Assembly (NCBI GenBank): GCA_028864975.1
Contig: JAGWLG010000032.1
Location: 1 to 40,070 of the forward strand
Direction of reading: 5' to 3'
From: Thermoplasmata archaeon
GTDB lineage: Archaea; Thermoplasmatota; Thermoplasmata; Lutacidiplasmatales; UBA184
DNA: 40,070 nt
Shown: positions 1-7,902 of the stretch, in pieces
How positions within the stretch are numbered: position 1 is the stretch's first letter
How the letters are laid out: every line of letters starts with the position of its first letter
Program-made: the position numbers and the translations under genes
The notes under the pieces: model-generated
What the model was told of the DNA's origin: nothing
What the model saw: the letters and a program-made list of their open reading frames with translations, nothing else
Databases searched by the model: none

Positions 1-105
1 GTCCGGGTGACCGACGAGCAGATGGCCACGCTACGACTCGTGCCCCATCGGTTCCACGCTGACTGGAACTACACCATTCGCCCGCGCTCCAAGCGGACGA
101 AATGA
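1..105 (+). CDS. ISAzo13-family transposase, C-terminal end (gene runs off the left edge)
   Basis: Only the last 34 residues and the TGA stop are in the window. The reading frame is open from base 1 and ends in FHADWNYTIRPR followed by a basic tail. This closely resembles the C-terminal signature (FHGEWNYTI-like) of the ISAzo13 / Rhodopirellula-type DDE transposases, which cut and paste an insertion sequence. The catalytic residues lie outside the window, so activity cannot be judged. The element's right end must fall within or just after bases 106-150, directly against the truncated sedolisin-like gene on the other strand. Family assignment rests on this short motif recalled from the family, so it is good but not certain. 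Confidence 0.65.
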   Translation, partial: VRVTDEQMATLRLVPHRFHADWNYTIRPRSKRTK

Positions 106-114
106 GTCAATTAT

Positions 115-1209
115 TTAGTAGCGACACCTAAAGGGAGGAGACGAGCTCTTCACAGTCGTCATCATCTCAACCTGGGCATTCGCCGGAAACTGCGCTCCAG
201 CCTCGGTGTCGTAGCTGGGCTCCATCAACATCGCGCTCTCCCCCAAGCCCGCGGGTGAGACACAGGGGATCGACCCGTCGGAGTGTGGCGGCGGTTCGAG
301 AACGGCAGGTCCAACCCTCGAGTCAGTGCCGACACTCTGACCGACTGCCAAGGTTGAGATTTTGGACACCGATGGTGTCGCGGTCCCAGTCGAGAACATG
401 ATACCCGAAGGGATGCCAGTGCCCTCACCGGGTGTCGGGGGGGCATGAAGTTGCAGAACTGACACTTTCTCGGGAGAGTAATCAGAGATCGTGATCAAGC
501 CAGACACGTCTCCCGCGAGTGAGGCCGGGACCTGTAGACCGCCAAGAGCCCCAATGGCTTCAGTCCCATTGATCGAATACCACCAGAGGACAGTATGGAA
601 CGCGCTGTCTATCGATGCGGCATTGCCAATGACACGATAGTCTAGCTGCCGCCCCGTAGGGACGAACTGCACGCCCTCGGCGGAGAAGTAGGCGGCCAGC
701 GATTGGACCGTACTTGCCAAAGGGCCGAAGGTGTTGTCGAAAGCGGCCAGCGAGCGCGGTTGCGAGTAGACGTAGGAGGCAGGGTTCTCCAGGGCTTGGA
801 CGAATCGAGCGGCTGCTTCTGGGCAACGATAGCCGAGGTCCAGTGAGACTTCAATCTGCTCAGAGGACTCCACCGGATAGGACTCTTGCGCGGTGTGGAG
901 ATCTCGAGGGATTGACCCGGGGATAATCCAATAGCTCGAATCGGACGGGGACGCGGTCTGCTGGGGTAGACAGACGAACTCCCCCACCGGAGGGGCTTGG
1001 ATTACCGCGTGTGCCTCCGCGAGCGGCGCAGGAACGGTTACGGTTAGCAACAGGAATACGACGCCGACTCCAAGACTACGTCCTCCCAACTTCCATTCAA
1101 TCGCTCCTGCTCCCACGGGAAACTCCCCCCTCCATGCGGATGAATACGTAGAATGGCCTATTAGTTCGTTTCGAAGATGCGCTCCCTGTGTCATGGGGAC
1201 AGTTCTCAC
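115..1209 (-). CDS. Secreted sedolisin-type propeptide protein lacking the protease domain (probably truncated)
   Basis: The 364-residue product has a hydrophobic export segment at about residues 44-66 (SLGVGVVFLLLTV). Residues about 120-245 then look like the activation propeptide of S53 sedolisin/kumamolisin proteases: a repeated LDLGY..A..FV, NPASYVYSQPRSLAAFDNTFGP, V..LAAYFSAEGV, and a closing VPASLAGDVSGLITI. In the family this chaperone-like propeptide precedes a catalytic domain of about 350 residues with a Glu-Asp-Ser triad. Here only about 120 residues follow, with no SGTS-like serine motif. The stop codon lies ten bases from the end of the ISAzo13 transposase, so the likeliest history is loss of the catalytic half by IS insertion. 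A free-standing inhibitor-like propeptide is the alternative. A start at Met6 (base 1194) is equally possible. Confidence 0.6.
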   Translation of the reverse strand: MRTVPMTQGAHLRNELIGHSTYSSAWRGEFPVGAGAIEWKLGGRSLGVGVVFLLLTVTVPAPLAEAHAVIQAPPVGEFVCLPQQTASPSDSSYWIIPGSIPRDLHTAQESYPVESSEQIEVSLDLGYRCPEAAARFVQALENPASYVYSQPRSLAAFDNTFGPLASTVQSLAAYFSAEGVQFVPTGRQLDYRVIGNAASIDSAFHTVLWWYSINGTEAIGALGGLQVPASLAGDVSGLITISDYSPEKVSVLQLHAPPTPGEGTGIPSGIMFSTGTATPSVSKISTLAVGQSVGTDSRVGPAVLEPPPHSDGSIPCVSPAGLGESAMLMEPSYDTEAGAQFPANAQVEMMTTVKSSSPPFRCRY

Positions 1210-1369
1210 AACATGGCGCCGACCCTAGTTTCGCAGTTCAGCCACAATTGGTGGAATCTGATTTGCGATCATGAACTCCAGTGGCTCTCGACGCTGGGAG
1301 TTGGAAGATTGAAGGCCCGCAAGGAAGGGTTCTTCACCACCGCCGACATGAGTCAACCAAGGCAGGTCG

Positions 1370-2311
1370 ATGAGGCATAGCACGGGGAGGGCCGGAGAGG
1401 TTGGAAGCATCTGTCTTGCCTTCTCGGTTCTTGCGCTGGTCCTGCCCTCCTCGTCTACTCTCTGGGTAGGTGCGTCACCGAGAGGCCATTCTGACACACG
1501 GGTTCTGGATAGTTGGGCTGAGGGCTCCGCCAAGGATTGGCCCGGTGGTGGTACCCAGTCCAGTCTCGTGTCCATCGGACGTGGACCGAACTATGAAGGA
1601 CGTCCCACTGGCAACTCCTTCCCAGTAACCTTCGTTGCGACCGGACCCAATTGCTCCGTGAGCGTCTCCGGCACAAGAGTGAGCCCCAGCTCTCCGGGAG
1701 ACGTGGTTAACCTGGCAACAGGGATTCACCCGCTCAGTGCTCCCATCGCGTGCTTGGGCTGGTCATTCTACCAGTGGAGTTGGAGTTCAAATCTTTCGAT
1801 AGCCTCCTTTGGGTCTCCCTCCACAACCCTGACCGTTTCGGGACCGGGAGACGTTTGGGTTGCATACACCGAGCCAATCGCGTCCGTCGTCGTCCACGTG
1901 AGCCCGTCCTCGTGTGGCAAAGTGGTGGGCATCTCGGCGGGGATGACGGTAGGCGGTGAAGGCGGGTCTCTCTACGGAGATGGAGACGTAGCGCGAATTA
2001 GCTACTGGGGGCCGACCGTCGTGACCTATCGCTCAGCTCACAACTGTTTGGGTTACGTATTCGATCACTGGGTTCTCGGGAGCAGTGGATGGAGCTCGGA
2101 CGGTAGTTCCCTGACTGGGAACGCTACGCTGACCGCAGTCTACTCTCCTGACCCAGTGTTCTGGTCGCTTGTGGGCACGGTGGCAGTCATCATGGGGGTG
2201 GCAACTTTCACGATTGTGCGCCGACGTCGAAGGAAACTCGGGAGGGCAGCTGATGTGCATCCCTCCGGTTTGTCCACCGACGTCGGGTGGGGGGCGGGCA
2301 GGGGGACGTAG
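1370..2311 (+). CDS. Secreted surface protein with InlB-B-like repeats and a C-terminal membrane anchor
   Basis: The protein has 313 residues. An N-terminal hydrophobic segment (residues about 14-36) serves for export. A C-terminal transmembrane helix at about 263-282 is followed by a run of arginines and lysines, so the body should face outside and be tethered at the membrane. Residues about 160-260 contain a cysteine-bearing unit of the kind CLGYVFDHWVL...LTGNATLTAVY, a divergent form of the beta-grasp 'bacterial repeat' (InlB B-repeat-like) seen in many archaeal surface proteins. A weaker earlier copy is at about 108-165 (CLGWSFYQWSW..WVAYTEP). It is divergent from the sedolisin-like gene, with 160 bases between the start codons. 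No enzymatic motif is visible; a cell-envelope or adhesion role is inference. Confidence 0.65.
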   Translation: MRHSTGRAGEVGSICLAFSVLALVLPSSSTLWVGASPRGHSDTRVLDSWAEGSAKDWPGGGTQSSLVSIGRGPNYEGRPTGNSFPVTFVATGPNCSVSVSGTRVSPSSPGDVVNLATGIHPLSAPIACLGWSFYQWSWSSNLSIASFGSPSTTLTVSGPGDVWVAYTEPIASVVVHVSPSSCGKVVGISAGMTVGGEGGSLYGDGDVARISYWGPTVVTYRSAHNCLGYVFDHWVLGSSGWSSDGSSLTGNATLTAVYSPDPVFWSLVGTVAVIMGVATFTIVRRRRRKLGRAADVHPSGLSTDVGWGAGRGT

Positions 2312-2635
2312 GTCTCCTCCTCATCGTTCGGCGTTGTTCATGCTGCTGCCTCCCGCTGCTTCTTCCTCGCGTACTAGCTCGGCGTGAGATACCCCAGCGG
2401 TGAGTGAGGCCTCTTCTCGTTGTAGTGGCGCAGAGGCATCTCCGTAGGGTAGGGGGGTGTGGCGAAAGAGTGCCCGACCGCGCCCTCCCCGTTCACGTCG
2501 ACCGGGGTGCTGGCCGGCGCGGCGGTCTCCCTGGGGGGCCGCCCCGCTGCGCGCGCCTCCCCCCTACGGATTGGCCATCCATAGAGCGGGCGTCACTGTG
2601 GCTGCCGCTGGTGCCGAACGCCGAGCGAGATTCGT
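2312..2635. other. Gap of 324 bases holding only an IS scrap
   Basis: Apart from the IS3-like transposase end at 2374-2454, I see no gene here. Bases 2455-2635 are GC-rich, with no frame that looks coding on either strand and no clear promoter. The stretch probably consists of mobile-element debris between the surface-protein gene and the helicase fragment. Confidence 0.5.
2374..2454 (-). pseudogene. IS3-family-type transposase, C-terminal remnant
   Basis: Reading leftward from 2454, the frame gives PYPTEMPLRHYNEKRPHSPL followed by GYLTPS and a stop at 2374-2376. The HYNEKRPHSPLGYLTP block is the hallmark end of the DDE integrase domain of IS3 (and related IS481) transposases, which normally reads YN..RPH..LGY.TP. 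No upstream continuation in this frame is recognisable, so the element is a decayed scrap of under 100 bases. It shows that an IS3-type element once sat between the surface-protein gene and the helicase fragment. Confidence 0.7.
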
Positions 2636-3856
2636 CTACAAGCTCGGCAACTCAGCTTCGCGTTCCCCCTTTCCAGGAACGCTCGGCCCAGGGGCGGGTG
2701 CCCGAACCTCTTCGCCCCCGAATCCCAGTCCAAGCGCTCCTTCCTCCAGCACCTTGTCCACCGGAGGGTCCAAGTGCTCCATCGCGTTCTCCTTTCCCCG
2801 CCACTCCCCCCATGCCTCGCGCAGGCGGTTTGGCGAGTCCGTGTACACCACCGCCGATTCCCGGGCCCTCGAAAAGGAGACATACGCCTGTTCGGCCGAG
2901 GCGAGCTTGCCGGTCTCCCCCGCGATGATCACGTGATCCACAGTCTGCCCCTGCGCCTGGTGGACGGTAGTGGCGTACGCGTGCTCGAGACGGGCGCCGC
3001 CATCGACGTCTAGGGTCACCTCTCGATCCCCACGGTCGAGATGCACGGTGAGGTCGTGGTCGCCGATCCGTGTCACCGTGCCCCGGTCCCCGTTCACGGC
3101 CCCGAGGTCGCGCGAGTTCTCTCGGAAGACGACCCGGTCCCCCTCCGCCAGGGTCGTCCGCTCCTCGCGATACAGGTGGACCCCCGCCGCCTTCGAGGGC
3201 TCCCAGGAGGACCTCTCACCCGTGACCCGGTTCTCGAGGTCCACGGTCTCCCCCCGGACCTCCACGACCCGGTACTCCACTCCCCTTTCGAGGGCGGACG
3301 GGGTCCTTCGTGCACCGTGGTCCCTCTGAGGGACCACGATGTCCCCCGGGGCGTAGCTCGAGGGGCGTCGCAGCTCCTCCCGCGTCAGGTCCTGCCGGCG
3401 GAGGGTCCGCACCTTCACGTCCGGGCCGAGGGCCCCCTCCAGCCGGAGCCCCAGCCGCACCTGCTCGTTGATCGCCTCCCGCGTGGCGTTGGTCCCGCAG
3501 AGGACGAGCGTCCGCTCCCTCTCCTCCCGAGACCTCGTGAGATAGTCCTGGGCCGCCGACCGGGCGATGTCCTCGGAGAACACGAAGTGGCCCGAAGCCC
3601 GCAAGGCCCCCCACCCCGCCTCGCCTCGGGCGAAGGACTCCACGACCGCCTTGAGGTCCTCGTCGCGCTGGCGCTGGACCTCGCCGATGACCGCGGTCGG
3701 CGCCCCGTCCCTGACGATGGCCGCGAGGGGGTTCCCCGCCTCGACCGCGTGGAGCTGCCGCGGGTCCCCCACGAGGCCCACCCGCCTCACGGCGCAGACG
3801 TTGGCCGAGTCCGGACCCGTCCCGCTCCCCTCTCGGCGCGGGCGCACCCCTCGCAC
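2636..3856 (-). pseudogene. TraI/TraA-type conjugative helicase, N-terminally truncated
   Basis: From about residue 25 of this 406-residue frame the sequence is a typical RecD-like SF1B helicase half of a MobF relaxase-helicase. It shows motif III VGDPRQLHAVEAG (residues 28-40), an EVQRQR stretch, an SH3-like barrel region (about 165-285), motif V ATTVHQAQGQT (about 293-303) and motif VI YVSFSRARES (about 322). The intact family carries a relaxase domain and the Walker A and B motifs upstream; all are missing. The first 24 residues do not resemble the family and overlap the 3' end of the HTH gene, which sits exactly at the break. I read this as the 3' portion of a transfer gene cut by recombination. 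The C-terminus looks natural. It is evidence of conjugative-plasmid ancestry for this flank. Confidence 0.75.
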
Positions 3857-4488
3857 GCCCCGACGAACGCCGCCCGCGTCCTCGTCTCCCCCCTAGGAGA
3901 GGAGCGGTACGTCCTCTCCCCCCTCGCCATCGTCGTCGCGGGCTGCCGCCGGCAGATGGCGCAGAGGAGGCGCACCCCGTGCCTTCTCGCCATCGCGAGG
4001 TTGACCCCGCTCGTCCCGAGCTTCCTCGCGTATTCGTCCCACGTGGTGCACGTGAGCGCGAGGGCTCGCCGCCGCGCCCACTCGCGCTCGGGAAGCGACG
4101 CGTCGCCCCGCTCCGCGTTCGTGAGCGGCGGGGGACGCGCGATGCCCTCGTACGGAGGCCTCCCGTAGAGCGCCCTGCGTAGGAGCGCGGGCGACACTCC
4201 GAGCCGCCGAGCGAGCCTCCCCCGGGGCTCTCCCCCCCTGACCAGCTTCCGCGCCTCTCGCACCTTCGCGGGGGAGAGCCCGGGATGGACGACCGCCCCT
4301 CCCCGCGGGAGGGGCGGGGGGCGTCGGAGGGCCGCGTAGGCCCTCTGCCCGTAGATCGCGTGGACGATGGTCGACCTCCCGACGCGGAAGGCCATGGCGA
4401 GCTCGTCGCGCCGCGCCCCGCCGCGCGCGAGCCGACGGACCCTCGCGACCTGGCGGGGGGTGAGCGCGGGGGGGCGGCCTCGGGGCAC
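3787..4488 (-). CDS. Multi-HTH DNA-binding protein with a C-terminal CxxC/CxxC zinc site
   Basis: The 233-residue protein has three helix-turn-helix-like units. The first is at about residues 9-52 (LTPRQVARVRRLARGGA then a VGRSTIVHAIYG recognition helix). The second, at 71-115, is a clear repeat of the first (LSPAKVREARKLVRGGE then LGVSPALLRRALYG). A looser third is at about 149-172 (WDEYARKLGTSGVNLAMARR). Cys176/Cys179 and Cys212/Cys215 could bind one zinc. The first two resemble resolvase/invertase-type HTHs that recognise DNA without an attached recombinase domain. The gene is divergent from the Kelch gene at 4619, and its 3' end runs exactly into the helicase fragment, so its C-terminal residues (after about 216) may come from the junction. 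A plasmid or phage regulator is the best guess. Confidence 0.6.
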   Translation of the reverse strand: MPRGRPPALTPRQVARVRRLARGGARRDELAMAFRVGRSTIVHAIYGQRAYAALRRPPPLPRGGAVVHPGLSPAKVREARKLVRGGEPRGRLARRLGVSPALLRRALYGRPPYEGIARPPPLTNAERGDASLPEREWARRRALALTCTTWDEYARKLGTSGVNLAMARRHGVRLLCAICRRQPATTMARGERTYRSSPRGETRTRAAFVGACEGCARAERGAGRVRTRPTSAP

Positions 4489-4566
4489 GAGGGGCGAGCC
4501 GCCCCCCGGCTCTTCAAGGGTGCGGGGGCGGCCCTCCCGCCCCGCCGAGACTCACCTCGAAGAGGC

Positions 4567-4587
4567 CCCTCGCCCGCCGGGCGAGGG
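4567..4587. promoter_or_regulatory. Perfect palindrome between divergent genes
   Basis: CCCTCGCCC-GCC-GGGCGAGGG: a 9-base perfect inverted repeat with a 3-base centre, ending three bases before the ATATAC box of the Kelch gene and 79 bases upstream of the HTH gene. It could be an operator or the BRE-side flank of the promoter. The neighbouring HTH protein is a natural candidate to bind it, but that is inference. Confidence 0.5.
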
Positions 4588-4590
4588 AAC

Positions 4591-4596
4591 ATATAC
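4591..4596 (+). promoter_or_regulatory. TATA-like box for the 4619 Kelch gene
   Basis: ATATAC is the only AT-rich hexamer in a very GC-rich stretch. It is centred about 25 bases before the GTG at 4619, the spacing expected when an archaeal transcript begins at or next to its start codon. Confidence 0.55.
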
Positions 4597-4618
4597 GACG
4601 CGGTCCATCGAGAAGATC

Positions 4619-7387
4619 GTGGGCGGGGACTCCCGCAAGCGGCGGGCGGTATTGAGGCTCCGACGAGCGTCACTGTTCCTCCCGACCCTCGCGGTGCTGC
4701 TCCTCCTCTTGCCTCCATCTTCGTTGCACGGCACGGCCCGGGAGACCCCAGCCCCCGTTCGCGCGGAAGGTCCACGTTCGAGCGCTTCCGTCCCAGTCCC
4801 TTCGGCAACCCTTCCTTGGGTCCCAGGCCTCATGGTCAACACGTCAGCGTCCACGAACTGGACCATGGTGTGTAATACGGGAGGGTGTCCCTTGCAGTCG
4901 CGCGAGTCGCCCGCGATGGCCGACGACCCCGCCGATGGCGAGGTTGTGTTGTTCGGGGGACTGAACACGACGAGCGGGGTCACTCTGAACGATACCTGGG
5001 CGTATAGAGCAGGAACCGGGACTCATGGATGGACCGAGATCTCGAGTGCGAGTCATGGGCCATCGGTGCGCTGGGGAGCACAGCTGGTCTGGGACGCTTC
5101 GGACGGTTACCTACTGCTCTTCGGCGGAATCGGCCCTCCCCTCTGGCTGAACCAGTGGACGGCCTACTCGGATACCTGGATCTTTCGAGCGGGAAACTGG
5201 ACCGAGCTCTTCCCCGCGGTGCAACCAAGTGCACGGTCATTCTACAGCGCGGCCTACGACCCGGTCGATGGCTACGCGGTACTGTTCGGCGGTTGCGCGC
5301 CAATGTTCATCACGGGCTTCTGTGGGGGGATGTTAGGAGACACGTGGAAGTTCACGGCCGGGAACTGGACCCAGCTCTCTCCCGGAATCGCCCCTTCGAA
5401 TCGTATGGCCGCTGGCATCGCGTTCGATGGCGCAGCAGATCGGTACGTGGTCCTCTTCGGGGGGCAGCTCGGGAACAATAACCGGTCCGCCGGCGACACA
5501 TGGAGGTTCTCGGGGGGCCGTTGGTCGAACATCACCAGTGCCGTGGGAGCGCCACCGTCGCCTCGCTCCCTTGAGGTGGATCAAATGACATGGGATACTC
5601 AAGCGGGCGCGGTCTTGCTGTTTGGGGGGTGTCACGACAACGACCCCGCCAATCACTGCAACTTCCTCTACTCGGATACGTGGTTCTTCTCAGGAGGACA
5701 CTGGTCGCTCCAATCGCCGACCATCGTTCCGACGGGCCGTTACAGCTCGGGGATGGCCGACGACCTTGCGGATCATGCCCTCGTTCTCTTTGGTGGCTAC
5801 ACCTACCCGTTGGACGCCTCGGACACCTGGACCTTCGCCTCCAACATCTCCGCATTTACGCTCACCGCATTGGCATCCCCGGCGGTCGCCGCTGCCGGAA
5901 CCCCCATCGCCTTCCACAGCCTTGCGAACTACGGGACCCCACCGATCTCGTACTCCTGGCGGTTCGGGGACGGTGGAGCCGCCGCCACCGCCTTGACCAA
6001 TCACACTTACCTTTCGGTCGGGCTGTGGACCGCCAATGTCTGGGCGAACGCGACCGGAGGGGCCCGCGCGTACGCGTTCCTGAATGTGACCATCTCGGTC
6101 GGGCCTCTCTCCTCGGTGTCGGTGGCCCCTTCGACCGCAACCCTCCCGCCGTGGGGATGGCAAGGATTCGATGCAGCGTCCTCCTGTCTCGGCGGCGCCT
6201 GCCCCTCACCCCCCCGGTACTCCTGGGCCATGAACCGGCCCTTGGGCTCGTTCAACGCGACCACGGGTTCCGTCGTCCTGTTCACCGCCGGGGGTACGGC
6301 AGGCACCACCTATCTCTTCGTCAACGCGACGCTGAACGGTGTGACCGTCCAGAGCCACCCGGTCCTCGTGCAGGTCCTCCCCTCGCCTCCAACGCGCTAT
6401 GTCCTGACCTTCTCCATCAACCACGCGGTCTGCTCCCCCGTCCTGTTCAACGGCTCCTCGGCCGCGAACGGCAGCTCCGTCTCCTTCCTCGCGGGAACTT
6501 ACCCGCTCCACGCGCTGACGTGCACTGGGCACACATTCTCGAGGTCCACATATCGTTCGGACGCCGGCGCGGTCCAGACGTTCTCCTCGCCCTGGGGCAA
6601 CGTGAGCGTATCGGCCAACGGCACCCTTTGGGTGAACTACACGGCGAACCCTCCGCTCACGGTCTCGTTGGTCGCGAGCGCGACCACCGTGTCCACGGGA
6701 GGCTCACTGACCCTCACGCCCACAATCTCGGGCGGGGCATCCCCCTACACCTGCCTCTGGTCCCTCAACGGGACCAACACGTCGCAGACAGGGTGCGCGG
6801 CGGCCTCCATCGCCTTCGCCCACCCCGGCACCTACACCTACCGCGTCTGGGCCACCGACTCCGCGTCCCATGTCGCCGGGAGCAACGCCGTCGCGATCAC
6901 GGTGAGCGCGCCACCCGCCCCGGCTCCCCTGGTCGCGTTCGCGAACGCGACCTCGTTGACGGGGAGTGTCGTAACCGGATGCGCAGTCTCGGCGTCGGCG
7001 CTCTCCACCTCCTACGAGGAAAACTTCACAGGAAACGCGCGCGGGGGGTCGCCCCCGTATGCCTTCCGCTGGACGGAGCCGGGAGCAGCCTCTGGCTTCC
7101 TCTCTTCTTCGAGGAATTTCACGACCTACTTTGGCTACGGGGTCTACCTGATCTCCCTGAAGGTCAACGACTCGGCGGGTCGACTGGCCTGGGCCAACCT
7201 GACGGTCACGATCACCATCGACGACTCAAGCCTTCGCTGCGGTCCACACGTGGGAGTCATCTCTCTGGTTCCGTACTTCCTCGCCGCCGGCCTCCTCGCG
7301 GCCGTCGTGGCGGTGGTCGTGATCCTGGTGGTCCTGCGGAAGCACCGGAAGCGCGAAGAGCCCCCCATGCACGCGTTCGTCAGATAG
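4619..7387 (+). CDS. Membrane-anchored Kelch-repeat/PKD surface protein
   Basis: From the GTG at 4619 the product is 922 residues. A hydrophobic export segment is at about 20-40 (LFLPTLAVLLLLLPPSS). Six Kelch-type blades at about residues 90-410, each marked by an LFGG turn and a later DTW..SGGNW..L strand (LFGG near 109, 165, 222, 280, 335 and 390), should close one beta-propeller. A PKD-like domain with WRFGDGG follows at about 445, then further Ig-like modules. A transmembrane helix at about 882-907 ends in a basic cytoplasmic tail. Many N-x-S/T sequons suggest glycosylation. A longer frame extends upstream to 4367 but runs over the divergent HTH gene and the TATA box, so the GTG start is preferred. 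The 3' end is overlapped by the antisense frame at 7144. No catalytic residues are visible; a binding or envelope function is inferred. Confidence 0.8.
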   Translation: MGGDSRKRRAVLRLRRASLFLPTLAVLLLLLPPSSLHGTARETPAPVRAEGPRSSASVPVPSATLPWVPGLMVNTSASTNWTMVCNTGGCPLQSRESPAMADDPADGEVVLFGGLNTTSGVTLNDTWAYRAGTGTHGWTEISSASHGPSVRWGAQLVWDASDGYLLLFGGIGPPLWLNQWTAYSDTWIFRAGNWTELFPAVQPSARSFYSAAYDPVDGYAVLFGGCAPMFITGFCGGMLGDTWKFTAGNWTQLSPGIAPSNRMAAGIAFDGAADRYVVLFGGQLGNNNRSAGDTWRFSGGRWSNITSAVGAPPSPRSLEVDQMTWDTQAGAVLLFGGCHDNDPANHCNFLYSDTWFFSGGHWSLQSPTIVPTGRYSSGMADDLADHALVLFGGYTYPLDASDTWTFASNISAFTLTALASPAVAAAGTPIAFHSLANYGTPPISYSWRFGDGGAAATALTNHTYLSVGLWTANVWANATGGARAYAFLNVTISVGPLSSVSVAPSTATLPPWGWQGFDAASSCLGGACPSPPRYSWAMNRPLGSFNATTGSVVLFTAGGTAGTTYLFVNATLNGVTVQSHPVLVQVLPSPPTRYVLTFSINHAVCSPVLFNGSSAANGSSVSFLAGTYPLHALTCTGHTFSRSTYRSDAGAVQTFSSPWGNVSVSANGTLWVNYTANPPLTVSLVASATTVSTGGSLTLTPTISGGASPYTCLWSLNGTNTSQTGCAAASIAFAHPGTYTYRVWATDSASHVAGSNAVAITVSAPPAPAPLVAFANATSLTGSVVTGCAVSASALSTSYEENFTGNARGGSPPYAFRWTEPGAASGFLSSSRNFTTYFGYGVYLISLKVNDSAGRLAWANLTVTITIDDSSLRCGPHVGVISLVPYFLAAGLLAAVVAVVVILVVLRKHRKREEPPMHAFVR

Positions 7388-7749
7388 ACTCGGGCCCGGG
7401 GCGCGTTCTCCTCCCACTCGCGCTCCGGGACGGCCCACGCCACCACCGGCCTCTTGCCGAGACCGAGGTGCTTCTTCGCCTCCTTCGGGAGGCTGAAGAC
7501 GAGCTTCCTCGTCGGCGTCGCGACCGCGACCAAGGCGTCCGTGCTCTCCTTGGTGGCCCCCACGAAGGGGTCGGCCATCGCCATGACCTGCAGCACGCCT
7601 GGCCCGTTCGCCAGGAACGCGATGCCGTTCCCGGGGCTCGGGAGGTCGGCGCGAAGGCCGATGAGTTCGGCGACGACCTTCGGGACCTGGAGGGTGGGGC
7701 CGTTCAGGACCGTCGCGTGCAGCACGACCCAGAGGTCGTCCGTCGCCAT
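7144..7749 (-). CDS. Protein with two SpoVT-AbrB-like halves
   Basis: Starting at ATG 7749 the product is 201 residues. Two similar halves each carry an AbrB-like core of the kind 'x-L-x-(V/L)PK-x-x-x-x-x-(I/L)GL': LNGPTLQVPKVVAELIGL at about 15-32, and RKLVFSLPKEAKKHLGLG at about 81-98. AbrB-type swapped hairpins bind DNA as dimers; a duplicated form would do so as one chain. The C-terminal 80 residues (from about 122) are arginine- and threonine-rich. They lie antisense to the transmembrane end of the Kelch gene, so the original stop codon may have been lost and this tail may be accidental. GGATATCC at 7770-7777 is a TATA-like element 21-28 bases before the start. An alternative TTG start exists at 7827. 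Confidence 0.5.
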   Translation of the reverse strand: MATDDLWVVLHATVLNGPTLQVPKVVAELIGLRADLPSPGNGIAFLANGPGVLQVMAMADPFVGATKESTDALVAVATPTRKLVFSLPKEAKKHLGLGKRPVVAWAVPEREWEENAPRARVYLTNACMGGSSRFRCFRRTTRITTTATTAARRPAARKYGTREMTPTCGPQRRLESSMVIVTVRLAQASRPAESLTFREIR

Positions 7750-7876
7750 GCGCAGCGTTCTACCGTCGAGGATATCCCCGTTGCTGTGAGCGATGGGCAG
7801 GCGACGGTGCCCCCAACCCAGCTTCAAGTTCGGTCGGACGGCCCCGAGGAGGTTTCATTTTGGAGAAGGAGCCTTC

Positions 7877-7902
7877 GTTCCCTGGATGGAGTCCCAGGGA
7901 AC
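7877..7902 (+). promoter_or_regulatory. Stem-loop with the start codon in its loop
   Basis: GTTCCCTGG-(8-base loop)-CCAGGGAAC is a perfect 9-base stem. The loop begins with the ATG at 7886 that is the probable start of the membrane-protein gene. It is one of several start-codon-associated hairpins in this window. Confidence 0.55.

Noticed and set aside
4367..4618. N-terminal extension of the Kelch protein
   Set aside because: The 84 residues overlap the divergent HTH gene and the TATA box, and the export signal follows only after the GTG at 4619.
3216..4808. Open frame of 530 codons on the minus strand
   Set aside because: It is a GC-bias shadow of the HTH gene and helicase fragment, made almost only of Arg, Gly, Pro, Ser and Ala with no domain signature.
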